64,000 nt of DNA from CAYSCW01 sp964429795 (GTDB lineage Bacteria > Acidobacteriota > Aminicenantia > Aminicenantales > Aminicenantaceae): NCBI GenBank assembly GCA_964429795.1, contig CAYSCW010000002.1, forward strand, positions 62,001 through 126,000, written 5' to 3'. Under the pieces are notes generated by a model. It was given only the letters and a program-made list of their open reading frames with translations, had not been told where the DNA came from and did no database searches. The translations under genes and the position numbers were made by a program. This document shows, piece after piece, positions 8,919-18,136 of the stretch (position 1 is the stretch's first letter; each line of letters begins with the position of its first letter).

Positions 8919-9839
8919 TTAACCTGTAATGCGTTCGATTTTATTCAAAAAATTTTTCAGATCCTCAGGGAGAGGGGATGAGAACATGACTCTTTTTCCT
9001 GAATCAGGGTGATGGAAGGAGATTTGAGCCGCATGGAGAAAGAGCCGGGGGGATTTGATTTTTTCCTTTCTGCGGCCGTAACGGCTGTCCCCGGCCACAG
9101 GGTGTCCTGCTGCTGCAAGATGAACTCTTATCTGGTGGGTTCTTCCGGTGATGGGTTTTATTCTGAGTAAGGTGAATTTCTCCAGCTCTTTTTCCACACT
9201 ATATTGAGTCTTGGCAGCACGGGGTTTTTTCGTCTTTGTCGACATTCTTCCTCCGTGCTTAGGATGGCGACCTAATGACCAGGTCATTTCACCCGATTTT
9301 TGAGGCATTCTTCCCCAGACAAGGCCGATGTAGACCTTTTCCACAGCCCTTTCTTTAAACTGACGCTGAAGACTACTGTGGGCTTTAAGGCTTCTGGCCA
9401 CCACCATAACACCTGAGGTCTCTTTATCCAAACGATGGACGATTCCTGACCTTTCCACAGGACCGATTCCTTCTATATCAGGAAAATGATGGAGCAAAGC
9501 ATTGACCAATGTCCCGCTCTTCACTCCTGCTCCGGGATGGACAACCAGTCCTGAAGGCTTGTCCACTACCAGGATATGATTATCGCTGTGTATGACTTTC
9601 AGAGGTATATTTTCTGGCTGTACATTTGGGATGCCGTGGATTGTGTACTCTATCTCCACCCTGTCCCCAGGTTTCAAATGATAACTTGGCTTTGAGCCTT
9701 TTCCACTGATTAAAACCTTCTCTTCTTCGATGAGGCTTTGAACCTGAGAGCGGCTCAGTTCTTTTATCTTGTGAGAGAGGAATACATCCAGCCTTTTATT
9801 TTCATCTGGAGAAGTGATGAGGAATTCCTTCTTAGACAC
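8919..9839 (-). CDS. rluD: RluA/RluD-family 23S rRNA pseudouridine synthase
   Basis: 306 residues, the typical length. An N-terminal S4 RNA-binding domain (about 14-65) precedes the catalytic domain. The catalytic aspartate is D138 in GIVHRLDKETSG, the RluA-family signature. GRTHQIRVHLAAAGHPVAGD near the C-terminus is also diagnostic. It probably modifies uridines of helix 69 in 23S rRNA as RluD does, although RluA/C/D subgroups are hard to separate by eye. It is the last gene of an ileS-lspA-lgt-rluD run; its start overlaps the end of lgt by eight bases. Neighbouring ileS, lspA and rluD genes are common in bacteria. Confidence 0.88.
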   Translation of the reverse strand: MSKKEFLITSPDENKRLDVFLSHKIKELSRSQVQSLIEEEKVLISGKGSKPSYHLKPGDRVEIEYTIHGIPNVQPENIPLKVIHSDNHILVVDKPSGLVVHPGAGVKSGTLVNALLHHFPDIEGIGPVERSGIVHRLDKETSGVMVVARSLKAHSSLQRQFKERAVEKVYIGLVWGRMPQKSGEMTWSLGRHPKHGGRMSTKTKKPRAAKTQYSVEKELEKFTLLRIKPITGRTHQIRVHLAAAGHPVAGDSRYGRRKEKIKSPRLFLHAAQISFHHPDSGKRVMFSSPLPEDLKNFLNKIERITG

Positions 9840-10629
9840 TTTTCTTTTTTTTGAGGAAAAAATAAAGACTTAACCCTCCCACCAGCCCTAGGATGCAGAA
9901 GAGCTGAGGGAGGGAAAGGCTGAGATAAGGTGAGGGGTTTTGGATGAGGAAGGCTTTATCCGCATGGTCCCCTCTGTAGAATTCAACTAAGTAGCGGATG
10001 ATGGAATAGTTGATGATGTAGAAGGCAAAGACCTGACCATCGAATTTTTTCTTTTTCAAGATGACGAAGAGGATGGCAAAGTTTAAAAAATTCAGCACAG
10101 ACTCATAAAGCTGGGTGGGATGGATAGGGATTTTAAGCGGAATTCCTGTCAAGTTGTGGGCGTATTCACTGTGAAACTCCACTCCCCAAGCCAAATCGCA
10201 GGCCCGTCCATAACAGCATCCTGCCGTGAAACATCCTATCCGGCCAAATCCATGCCCCAAGGCCAGGGCTGGACCGATGATATCAGCTGCTTTCCAGGTT
10301 GGAATACGGTGTTTTCGGAAATACCACAGGGCGAAGAGGAAACCGACGGTCAATCCACCTTGGAAGACGCCCCCGGACCGGGCGAGGGAAAAGAGTTCTG
10401 AAGGATAGCGAACATAATAGGAGATGTTCCCCACAAAGAGGATGAGCTTGGCTCCGATCAAGGAGATGATAATGGTGTAAAAAGCCATATCGATCATGCG
10501 GGAAGCAGGAAGTCCCTTTTTCCTGGCTTGGACATAGAGAAACCAGAAGCCCATGCCCACACCCAAAGCCATCATGAATCCATAGGTATGGATGGTCAGA
10601 GGACCAATTTTGAAGAGGATTGGCAACAT
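9832..10629 (-). CDS. lgt: Prolipoprotein diacylglyceryl transferase
   Basis: First enzyme of lipoprotein maturation: it transfers diacylglycerol from phosphatidylglycerol to the lipobox cysteine. 265 residues from the ATG at 10629, which follows a GAGGAAATAAAG ribosome site and lies just past the lspA stop. An earlier in-frame start at 10722 would overlap lspA by 90 bases and is unlikely. Multiple membrane helices are evident. The Lgt signature region reads HGFGRIGCFTAGCCYGR, and HPTQLYES provides another conserved block. It forms a pair with lspA, and lipobox proteins occur elsewhere in the window (42830, 52677). Confidence 0.94.
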   Translation of the reverse strand: MLPILFKIGPLTIHTYGFMMALGVGMGFWFLYVQARKKGLPASRMIDMAFYTIIISLIGAKLILFVGNISYYVRYPSELFSLARSGGVFQGGLTVGFLFALWYFRKHRIPTWKAADIIGPALALGHGFGRIGCFTAGCCYGRACDLAWGVEFHSEYAHNLTGIPLKIPIHPTQLYESVLNFLNFAILFVILKKKKFDGQVFAFYIINYSIIRYLVEFYRGDHADKAFLIQNPSPYLSLSLPQLFCILGLVGGLSLYFFLKKKKSV

Positions 10630-10631
10630 CT

Positions 10632-11105
10632 TTATTTCCTCTTGAACAACAGAAGAAAAATCAGAATCACTGCTCCCACACTCACGCTGGCATCCGCCAC
10701 ATTGAAGGAGGGCCAGTGCCATTTCTTAATGTAGAAATCTAAGAAATCTATCACATATCCCCGCAAGATTCTGTCCATCAAGTTGCCCAAAGCACCGGCC
10801 AGGATCAAGGAGAGAGATATTTGCAAAAATCTCTCTTGAGCAGAAGTTTTGAAAAAATAATAGAGGACTAGGAAAAAGGCAACTATCGAGGCTCCCATCA
10901 GAATATAATGGACCAACGGGCCAGGAGATCGGGAGAGAAAGCCGAAGATGGCTCCCCGGTTGTGAATATGAGTCAGGTTCAAGAAGCCAGGGATAACACA
11001 GTGGTGACTGAACAAGGGAAAGGTGTGGGAGACCCAGATTTTACTCGCCTGGTCGGTGATTATAATCAGAACAATAAGGAGAAAATAGGGAAATTTGTTT
11101 TTCAT
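10632..11105 (-). CDS. lspA: Lipoprotein signal peptidase II
   Basis: 157-residue inner-membrane aspartic protease that cleaves the signal peptide of diacylated prolipoproteins. Four hydrophobic helices are visible. The two catalytic aspartates lie in GNLMDR and FNVADA, the conserved boxes of family A8. NRGAIFGF is the other diagnostic segment. Its ATG overlaps the ileS stop by four bases, so it is translationally coupled to ileS, and lgt follows after two bases. Confidence 0.96.
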   Translation of the reverse strand: MKNKFPYFLLIVLIIITDQASKIWVSHTFPLFSHHCVIPGFLNLTHIHNRGAIFGFLSRSPGPLVHYILMGASIVAFFLVLYYFFKTSAQERFLQISLSLILAGALGNLMDRILRGYVIDFLDFYIKKWHWPSFNVADASVSVGAVILIFLLLFKRK

Positions 11106-13879
11106 ATCTCAATCTGGCTGACCACCTCTTCACATCTCTTGCAGAAGAGAGGGAAGCGGGAGCTTTTTCCCACATATGGGGAGTAATTCCAACATCTCTG
11201 GCATTTTTCCCCTTCAGCCTTGGTAACCTTGACCTTGATCTCCTCATCTTCAGTGGGTGTAAGATGAACTGCGGAGACGATAAAAAGGGAGGCCAAGTCT
11301 TTTTCGTGCTTTTCGAGAAGGCTCTCCTTGGAGGCAGGGATATCCAGAGTCACAGATGCCTCCAATGAGTTTCCGATAAGCTTCTCTTCTCTTGTTCTTT
11401 CCAGTTCCTTTAAAACCTTTTCTCTGACAGCGATCAGGTCTGCCCACTCGCTGAAGAGCTCATCCTCCAGCCATTTCTCTTTAAAAGAGGGGAAAAGCTC
11501 CAGATGGATGGATTCCTCCTTCCCCTCATAGTGCGGCATGGCTTCCCACGCTTCTTCTGAGGTAAAAGGCAGGATGGGGGCCATAAGCACGAGGCTCCAT
11601 TTCAAGAGATAAAAGAGAGCTGTTTGGGCAGATCTTCGCAGCAGAGAGCTTTTTTTCGAACAATAGAGCCTGTCTTTGAGAACATCCAGATAGAATGCAC
11701 TCAGATCTACAGTGAAAAAATTGTACAGCGCATGAAAGACGATGTGGAATTCATAATCTTCATAAGCCTTAAGGATTCTTCTCCCCTGCCGGGAGCATTT
11801 CTCCAGAATCCATTTATCCAGGAGATTCATATCTTCGTGAGCAACCATTTCTTCGTCAGGAATAAAATCGTAGAGATTCCCCAGAATGAATCTCCATGTG
11901 TTTCTGATCTTGCGATAAGCTTCCACCAGTCTCTGCAGAATCTCATTTCCGAATCGAGCATCTTCTTTGTAGTTAAGCATGGCCACCCAAAGCCGGAGGA
12001 TTTCGGCCCCGTTCTGTGAAATGATTTCTTCCGGCTCGATGAAATTTCCCAGTGATTTTGACATTCCTCTCCCCTGCTCATCAAGGACAAAGCCATGAGT
12101 GATCACCGATCTATAAGGAGAGGCGTGCTTGGCAGCCAGACCGACAAAGAGGGAGCTGTTGAACCACCCTCTGTATTGATCGTGACCTTCCACGTAGAGA
12201 TCAGAAGGCCAGGGCAGGTCCTCTCGTTTTCCCAGAACATTGTGGCTGGCTCCCGATTCAAACCAGACATCCAGGATGTTGTTTTCCTTATTGAATTTAG
12301 CTGATCCGCACTGTGAGCATTTGGTACCGGGTGGAAGAAGCTCCTCCGCATTCTTGTTGTACCAGGCTGTGGAGCCTTCTCTGGAGAAGATATCGGCTAT
12401 TCTCAGAGTGATATCGTCTCCGGCTAAAATCTGGGTGCAGTCTTGGCAATAGAAGGCAGGAATGGGCACGCCCCATGAACGCTGTCGGGATATACACCAA
12501 TCCGGTCTTGCCGTGACCATGTTCGAAATCCTCTCCTCTCCCCAGGCCGGAATCCAGCGCACTTTTTTAATCTCTTGGAGCGCTTTTTTGCGAAGATCAT
12601 TCTTGTCCATTGAGATAAACCACTGGGCTGTAGCCCTGAAGATCACCGGGTTTTTGCATCGCCAACAATGAGGATAGGAATGGACGATTTGGCCTACTTT
12701 GAGAAGGCTTCCCTCTTTTTTCATGTCTTCGATGATGACTTTGTTGGAGTCGAACACGTTCATCCCGCCGTATCTTTCGACCTGAGGTATAAAATTGCCC
12801 TTGCTGTCCACAGGAGTGTAGATATCCAGCTTGTAGGCCAATCCAGTCATATAATCCTCATAACCATGGCCGGGAGCGGTATGGACACAGCCTGTTCCCT
12901 GTTCAAGAGTGACATAATCGGCCAAGACAAAGACAGATTCTCGATCGATGAAGGGATGGCGGGCTTTGAGACCTTCCATTTCTTTTCCGAGAAAAGTGGT
13001 TAAGATCTTTGTCTTCTTTAGGCCCAGTTCCTCTGCTACGACTGGAATCAGCCTTTTGGCGGCGATGTAAACTTCGCTGTCCTCCTGGAAAGCGGCGTAT
13101 TCATAGTCGGGATGGAAGGCGATAGCCAGATTGGCAGGGAGAGTCCAGGGCGTTGTGGTCCAGATCAGGACAAAGACATTTTTCCCTTTCAACGAAGAAA
13201 ACTTTTGGGAGAGGTCGGAGATTAAAGAGAATTTCACATAGATAGATGGAGAGGGTCGATCTTTGTATTCGATCTCAGCTTCAGCCAGTGCTGTACGACA
13301 GTGGGGACACCAGTGAACGGGCCTTTTTCCTTTATAAACATTTTCAGAAGCAAAAAAAGCGGCCAGATGCCGAAGCACCTCCCCCTCATATTGGGGATCC
13401 ATGGTTAGGTAAGGATTTTCCCATTCACCAAAGACTCCCAGTCTTTTAAATTGACCGCGCTGAATGTCAACATACTTGAGGGCGTATTTTTTGCACTCTT
13501 CCCTGATTTCTATGATGGACAGATCCTTCTTTTTATCTCCCAAGAGTTGGTCCACTTTGATCTCGATGGGAAGACCATGACAATCCCATCCCGGAAGATA
13601 GGGAGAGCGGAAATTCTGCATGGTTTTTGTCTTGACGATGAAATCCTTCAAAATCTTGTTGAGGGCTGTCCCAAGATGAATATTGCCGTTGGCATATGGC
13701 GGTCCATCATGAAGGACAAAGATAGGAGAGTTCTCCCTTATTTTCTGGATCTTCTTATAGAGACGCATACTTTCCCATTTTTTGATGAGTTCTGGTTCCC
13801 TCTGGGGAAGCTTGGCTTTCATGGAAAAGGAGGTTTGGGGAAGGTTCAAACTCTCCTTGATCTTTTCACTGCTTGACAT
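11102..13879 (-). CDS. ileS: Isoleucyl-tRNA synthetase
   Basis: Class I aminoacyl-tRNA synthetase, 925 residues, bacterial type. The HIGH motif appears as HLGT (68-71) in GNIHLGTALNK and the KMSKS motif as GMSKS in GRGMSKSLGN. Both are variants of the consensus. The CP1 editing domain lies between. The C-terminal zinc finger is present as CQRCW and CKRCE, which supports a complete protein. It heads the ileS-lspA-lgt-rluD operon. A GCGGAGAAAG ribosome site precedes the start. About 60 bases upstream there are two A/T-rich -10-like boxes, so the leader is fairly long; no T-box features were recognised. Confidence 0.97.
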   Translation of the reverse strand: MSSSEKIKESLNLPQTSFSMKAKLPQREPELIKKWESMRLYKKIQKIRENSPIFVLHDGPPYANGNIHLGTALNKILKDFIVKTKTMQNFRSPYLPGWDCHGLPIEIKVDQLLGDKKKDLSIIEIREECKKYALKYVDIQRGQFKRLGVFGEWENPYLTMDPQYEGEVLRHLAAFFASENVYKGKRPVHWCPHCRTALAEAEIEYKDRPSPSIYVKFSLISDLSQKFSSLKGKNVFVLIWTTTPWTLPANLAIAFHPDYEYAAFQEDSEVYIAAKRLIPVVAEELGLKKTKILTTFLGKEMEGLKARHPFIDRESVFVLADYVTLEQGTGCVHTAPGHGYEDYMTGLAYKLDIYTPVDSKGNFIPQVERYGGMNVFDSNKVIIEDMKKEGSLLKVGQIVHSYPHCWRCKNPVIFRATAQWFISMDKNDLRKKALQEIKKVRWIPAWGEERISNMVTARPDWCISRQRSWGVPIPAFYCQDCTQILAGDDITLRIADIFSREGSTAWYNKNAEELLPPGTKCSQCGSAKFNKENNILDVWFESGASHNVLGKREDLPWPSDLYVEGHDQYRGWFNSSLFVGLAAKHASPYRSVITHGFVLDEQGRGMSKSLGNFIEPEEIISQNGAEILRLWVAMLNYKEDARFGNEILQRLVEAYRKIRNTWRFILGNLYDFIPDEEMVAHEDMNLLDKWILEKCSRQGRRILKAYEDYEFHIVFHALYNFFTVDLSAFYLDVLKDRLYCSKKSSLLRRSAQTALFYLLKWSLVLMAPILPFTSEEAWEAMPHYEGKEESIHLELFPSFKEKWLEDELFSEWADLIAVREKVLKELERTREEKLIGNSLEASVTLDIPASKESLLEKHEKDLASLFIVSAVHLTPTEDEEIKVKVTKAEGEKCQRCWNYSPYVGKSSRFPLFCKRCEEVVSQIEI

Positions 13880-13980
13880 AGTCTTTCTCCGCTAATCACC
13901 TGTTTTTTCTTTTTTATTATAAAAGAAGTTATTTTATTACGCCATAAGAAAAAGTCAATAAAAGGGATCTCAACGTAAGT

Positions 13981-14160
13981 ATTTCAAAAACCATGATGAG
14001 TGAAGATATTTCATCCAGTAAGGTAGTTAGGCAGCAGTTGCCCTCCATCCTCGCCAAAGACCTTCCCACCCTCCGCCATGGGCTTCGGATGAACCGCAAC
14101 CGCCGCTGGGACTGATCATCTCCCTCGTCATTAGCTATCACGGAAATTGAGATGATTCCC
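13981..14160 (+). repeat. Type B intergenic element (full copy)
   Basis: Lies in the 407-bp gap between ileS and nadB. The left end reads CATGATGAGTGAAGATATTT. The middle contains CCTCCATCCTCGCCAAAGAC and GGGCTTCGGATG. The right end reads TCATTAGCTATCACGGAAAT. Related sequence occurs at 27308-27478 and partially at 8829 and 59128. The rest of the gap (13880-13980, 14161-14286) holds the ileS leader region and A/T-rich sequence with nothing else recognised. Confidence 0.65.
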
Positions 14161-14286
14161 ATTTCAAATTTGGCAATATGACTGAAATCCAGAGATTCGT
14201 AAGTATATTATATGGATAGGTGAACACAATGGTAAACAACATGAAATTTCAATAATAAAAATATGTAGATGATTTCTATTAAGAAA

Positions 14287-15861
14287 TCAGTCTCTTCTGT
14301 AGTGAGCTCCGCGGCTGACAGGATTGTTTATTGCAGCAGAGGTGATCAGTTGAGCAACCTGTATGCCGTGTTTGAGACCTACTACTTTGGCATCCATTTT
14401 GGCTTCTTTGTAGAATTTTTCGATCCTGTGTCTTAGATAATCCAGGTCGGCTTTAGCCCTTTCTAGTCGTTTCTTGGTGCGGATGATTCCAGAATAATTC
14501 CATAATGTGGAGCGAATGAAAACCCAGTCTTGATTGATCAATGCAGGATCGATATCTTCTTCCCGAACAGGATAATACCATTTATGGATATCAGTGGATT
14601 TATAAATATGTGTGGAATTAAAATGAGAAACGATGTGCTGGGCTGCTCTTGTTCCCCAAATCAATCCTTCCAGGAGAGAGGTCGAGGCCAGACGGTTTGC
14701 CCCGTGCAGGCCAGTGCATGATACCTCACCCACGGCATAGAGGCCTTTAAGCGAGCTAAGTCCCTGTGTATTAACCAGAACCCCACCACAACAATAATGA
14801 GCTGCAGGAACCACAGGGATGGGATCCTTGTTGATATCGATCCCGTATTTCAAGCAGGTCTGGTAGATGTTGGGGAAACGTTTTTTGATATCGATCTTGG
14901 CATAAGATGCTAGATCCAGGTAGACATAGCTGGAGTCGGTGTTTGTCATTTCTTCGTAGATAGCCCTGGTAACCTCATCACGGGGGGCTAACTCTTTCTT
15001 CTCTGAATATTTCTCCATAAAGAGCCGACTATCTTTTGACTTTAAGCGGGCCCCCTCTCCCCTCACCGTCTCCGAGATCAAGAAACCATCCGCATCTCGA
15101 TGAAAGAGCGAAGTGGGATGAAACTGAATGTACTCCATGTTGACGATTCTGGCTCCGGCTCTGTAAGCCATCGCATACCCGTCCCCTATAGCACTCGGGG
15201 GATTGGATGTGTAGAGATAAAGTGCGCCACAACCTCCGGTGGCCAAAATAGTGTAAGGGGCAAAGATGGTCTTTACCTTGCGGGTTTCGTTGTCTAAGAT
15301 ATATGCACCGATACACTGCGGTTCTTTGTAATAAGCGGTAGGATTTTTGGAATGGTGAGGAACAGTGAGAAGATCGACAGCGGTATGGTTATTCAGGAGA
15401 GTGAGATTGGAAAATTTTTTCAATGCCATGATGAATTTCTCTTCGATGGTACGCCCTGTTGTATCTTTAATATGAAGAATCCTTCTTCTGGAGTGACCAG
15501 CCTCCTGAGCATAATCGAGTGAATCGGGAGAACTGTGGGTAAAGGGGATGCACAACTCTTTGATCAGAATATCGTCCACCATCTTCTTACCTTCAATGGC
15601 CAGAAGTTCTACAGCCTCAGGATTGTTGATCCCATCCCCTGTTTTGATGATGTCTTCTTTCAGAAGCTCTGGGCGGTCATCGTACCCAAGGGAGACAATT
15701 CCTCCCTGAGCATAATAAGTATTGGATTCCTCTAGAGTAGAATTCTTGGAGATGACGATGACACGTAGCCCACTCTTGGCTGCTTCCAGGGCTGCGCTCG
15801 AGCCAGCGATTCCGCAGCCTATGATTAAAACATCGGTGGTTAGAGTCTCTTGATTATCCAT
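14287..15861 (-). CDS. nadB: L-aspartate oxidase
   Basis: FAD enzyme that oxidises L-aspartate to iminoaspartate, the first step of de novo NAD synthesis. 524 residues. The N-terminal dinucleotide-binding motif is IIGCGIAGSSAALEA. Diagnostic succinate dehydrogenase/NadB family blocks follow: HSRRRILH, EYIQFHPTSL, RGEGARL and HGANRLASTSLLEGL. The C-terminal helical domain is complete. It lies six bases downstream of nadC and has no good ribosome site of its own, consistent with coupling to nadC. nadA, the next pathway step, is not in this window. Confidence 0.95.
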   Translation of the reverse strand: MDNQETLTTDVLIIGCGIAGSSAALEAAKSGLRVIVISKNSTLEESNTYYAQGGIVSLGYDDRPELLKEDIIKTGDGINNPEAVELLAIEGKKMVDDILIKELCIPFTHSSPDSLDYAQEAGHSRRRILHIKDTTGRTIEEKFIMALKKFSNLTLLNNHTAVDLLTVPHHSKNPTAYYKEPQCIGAYILDNETRKVKTIFAPYTILATGGCGALYLYTSNPPSAIGDGYAMAYRAGARIVNMEYIQFHPTSLFHRDADGFLISETVRGEGARLKSKDSRLFMEKYSEKKELAPRDEVTRAIYEEMTNTDSSYVYLDLASYAKIDIKKRFPNIYQTCLKYGIDINKDPIPVVPAAHYCCGGVLVNTQGLSSLKGLYAVGEVSCTGLHGANRLASTSLLEGLIWGTRAAQHIVSHFNSTHIYKSTDIHKWYYPVREEDIDPALINQDWVFIRSTLWNYSGIIRTKKRLERAKADLDYLRHRIEKFYKEAKMDAKVVGLKHGIQVAQLITSAAINNPVSRGAHYRRD

Positions 15862-15867
15862 AGGTTT

Positions 15868-16701
15868 TTAAGATAAAAATTCCATGCTGATGTCCATAGA
15901 TCTGTAGGAGTGGGTCAAGCTGCCCACTGATATATAATCCACGCCCAGAGCTGCGATCTCCTTGGCATAATCGAGATTTACCTTTCCTGAGGCCTCCACA
16001 GGAATTCTTCCTTTCAACCAAGTCACCGCCTCTCTCATTTCTTCCAAAGACATGTTGTCAAGCATGATCATATCTGCTCTGCTTTGTAGAGCCTCCTTTG
16101 CTTCTTCCAGGGTGGTTGTCTCCACTTCGATTTTTACACCTTTGTCGACTTTTTCCCGAGCCTTCTTCACCGCATCCGTGATGCTTCCTACTATCTGGAG
16201 ATGGTTATCTTTGATCAGAACCATCTCCGAGAGATTCAGTCGGTGATTCAGGCCCCCTCCCATTCTCACGGCATATTTTTCCAGGATTCTCAAGCCAGGG
16301 GTAGTCTTCCGTGTGTCAAGAATCTTTGTTTTTGTTCCTGAGATGGCCTGGACATATCTCCGTGTAGCGCTGGCTATGCCAGAGAGCCGCTGGAGAAAAT
16401 TCAATGCTATCCGTTCTCCTTTAAGGAGAGAAACAGCGGGGCCACTGATTTGAGCCAGCGTCTCTTCTTCATGGAAGGTCTGGCCATCTTCTTTCATCTT
16501 GTCAAATGCAGTGGACGGATCGATGAGTTGAAATACTCTTTTGGCCACATCAATTCCAGCCAGAACTCCTTCTTCTTTAGCCAAGAAGACGGCTTTGGAT
16601 TGAGAATGAGAGGGAATAATGCTTTCAGATGTGATATCACCCTCAGGCATATCTTCCTCGAGGGCTCTCTTGATGATGCTGTCTATCTCTTCCTCTTTCA
16701 T
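15868..16701 (-). CDS. nadC: Nicotinate-nucleotide pyrophosphorylase (carboxylating)
   Basis: Quinolinate phosphoribosyltransferase, 277 residues, the normal length. It converts quinolinate and PRPP to nicotinate mononucleotide with loss of CO2. Conserved blocks: LNFLQRLSGIAS, LDTRKTTPGLR, KYAVRMGGGLNHR and IKDNH, which line the PRPP and quinolinate sites. It is followed by nadB. A near-consensus promoter lies 8 bases upstream of the ATG with no Shine-Dalgarno sequence, suggesting an essentially leaderless transcript. Confidence 0.96.
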   Translation of the reverse strand: MKEEEIDSIIKRALEEDMPEGDITSESIIPSHSQSKAVFLAKEEGVLAGIDVAKRVFQLIDPSTAFDKMKEDGQTFHEEETLAQISGPAVSLLKGERIALNFLQRLSGIASATRRYVQAISGTKTKILDTRKTTPGLRILEKYAVRMGGGLNHRLNLSEMVLIKDNHLQIVGSITDAVKKAREKVDKGVKIEVETTTLEEAKEALQSRADMIMLDNMSLEEMREAVTWLKGRIPVEASGKVNLDYAKEIAALGVDYISVGSLTHSYRSMDISMEFLS

Positions 16702-16709
16702 TTGAGAAG

Positions 16710-16738
16710 ATTATAATTTTTTCCTGTTTTTCAGTCAA
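16710..16738 (-). promoter_or_regulatory. Sigma70-like promoter of nadC (leaderless layout)
   Basis: On the minus strand TTGACT (16738-16733), a 17-base spacer, then TATAAT (16715-16710). The nadC ATG begins at 16701, eight bases past the -10 box. The expected start site is therefore within about two bases of the ATG. The intervening bases contain no Shine-Dalgarno sequence. Confidence 0.72.
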
Positions 16739-16757
16739 ATAAAGCTGGAAGAGCGAT

Positions 16758-16886
16758 AGCATCTCCATCTCCGTGATGATTGTAATGACAGTTGGGCAAG
16801 CTGAATCGTCAGCACGCGGATTTTCCCCAGCGAGGATGGAGGGGAACCGGCGTTGTCCCTCATCATTAGCTATCATGGAAATGCTT
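16758..16886 (+). repeat. Hybrid A/B palindromic intergenic element
   Basis: The left half is type A: AGCATCTCCATCTCCGTGAT, then ACAGTTGGGCAAGCTGA and GCGGATTTTCCCCAGCGAGG. The right half is type B: CCCTCATCATTAGCTATCAT followed by GGAAATGC. The right inner arm of type A is missing. It sits between the divergent nadC and 16943 genes, immediately upstream of the promoter of the latter. Confidence 0.65.
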
Positions 16887-16905
16887 TCTGGAGGAGATTC
16901 CCTGT

Positions 16906-16936
16906 TTGACATCTTCCAAGAAAAGCCATCTAATAT
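16906..16936 (+). promoter_or_regulatory. Sigma70-like promoter of the 16943 membrane protein (leaderless layout)
   Basis: TTGACA (16906-16911) and TAATAT (16931-16936), spacer 19 bases, which is longer than ideal. The ATG at 16943 lies exactly where transcription would start. No ribosome-binding site is adjacent. Confidence 0.5.
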
Positions 16937-16942
16937 ACAAGA

Positions 16943-17965
16943 ATGCAAAAGAAGAGACTTTTCTATATCTTTATCTCTTTTGTTGTTTCTACAGTTCTGA
17001 TCTGGATTCTTCTCTCTCAGATCGAAACCAAAGACCTTGTCCAGACATTCTCCCGTATATATTTTCCTGCTTTCTTGGCCTTTATGGCCATCGCACTGGC
17101 AGGAGTTGTCCTTCGTTCTTGGCGCTACAAATGGCTGCTCAACCCATATCCCATAAGCTGGGAGAATATTATTCTGGTGACCTTCATCCGCAACCTCTTT
17201 GTCGATCTCTTCCCAGCTCGTATCGGATCGCTTTCCTATATCTATCTTTTGAATAAAAGGCTAAACTTTTCTTTTGAGGTGGCCACTTCCACTCTTGTTA
17301 TAGCCATCATCTTTGATTTCATCACCTTAAGCCCATTTCTCTTCGTCTCTATTTTTGCTGTGGGTATTGCTTCTCCAAACCTCCCCTTTTCCACACTTCT
17401 CTTGGCGTCTTTAATTTTTTTCCTTGTTATCTGTCTTATCCTTTGGAAAATATCTCAGATTTTCTCTCTGCTGGGAAAAGGTTTGTCATTCCTGTCCAGG
17501 AGCCTGAGGTTGGAAAGTCAAAAATGGGTCCGAATATCTATCGAAAAAATCCAGTTGATAAAAGTTCATCTTGTTCAGAGCAAGAAGAGGAAAATCCTTT
17601 TTCCTCTTTTTTTCCTTTCTCTCTTTATCCGTCTTGCCAAATACGGCTCACTCTATTTTCTTCTCTATTCTCTCCTCCGCAGTCATGGTTTGAGCCTGGA
17701 AAGAATAAGCTTCTGGAAGACAATCCTGGGGACCACCGGTGCCGAGCTCACCTCTGCTCTTCCCGTCAAAGGAATCGGAGGATTTGGAACCTGGGAATCT
17801 GCCTGGGCCTTAACCTTTAGGCTGATGAATTTTGATTCCAGGTTGGCTATTCTATCAGGGATCGGAGTTCATCTTCTGACTAATCTTTTTGAGTATTCTC
17901 TGGGAATAGCAGCTATCCTCATCCTGGTCTTTCCGCTTCTCAAGGAAAAAAAGAAAATAAGATAA
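16943..17965 (+). CDS. Lysylphosphatidylglycerol synthase transmembrane region-like (UPF0104) membrane protein
   Basis: 340 residues with about eight hydrophobic helices, matching the flippase-like transmembrane module of MprF/AglD proteins without any soluble synthase domain. Stand-alone modules of this family occur widely and are thought to flip or handle lipids, but substrates are mostly unknown. Family-like features include the polar RNLFVDLFPARIGSLSY segment and the late GIGGFGTWE motif. The likely leaderless start is supported by the promoter at 16906-16936. Weakly spaced neighbours give no clear pathway link. Confidence 0.75.
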   Translation: MQKKRLFYIFISFVVSTVLIWILLSQIETKDLVQTFSRIYFPAFLAFMAIALAGVVLRSWRYKWLLNPYPISWENIILVTFIRNLFVDLFPARIGSLSYIYLLNKRLNFSFEVATSTLVIAIIFDFITLSPFLFVSIFAVGIASPNLPFSTLLLASLIFFLVICLILWKISQIFSLLGKGLSFLSRSLRLESQKWVRISIEKIQLIKVHLVQSKKRKILFPLFFLSLFIRLAKYGSLYFLLYSLLRSHGLSLERISFWKTILGTTGAELTSALPVKGIGGFGTWESAWALTFRLMNFDSRLAILSGIGVHLLTNLFEYSLGIAAILILVFPLLKEKKKIR

Positions 17966-18136
17966 AAAAGGAAGATTGCCTTTTAACTTCTTAATATATT
18001 AAAATATTTTTGATCTCTCTAAGAAGATAAGAATGATCTTTTTAGTACCGAATAATTGAATTCTCTATAAAAACATAGAAACAGGATTCCGAGAAATTAT
18101 TTCATTGTCCCAATTTAACGGAGGAGGCCGATCGAA

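Noticed and set aside
10630..10722. Upstream start for lgt at 10722
   Set aside because: It would overlap lspA by 90 bases and lacks a ribosome site; the ATG at 10629 has GAGGAAATAAAG before it.
17966..18136. Riboswitch or structured leader upstream of the opine-dehydrogenase-family gene
   Set aside because: The region is A/T-rich without long paired stems, and no known riboswitch consensus was recognised.
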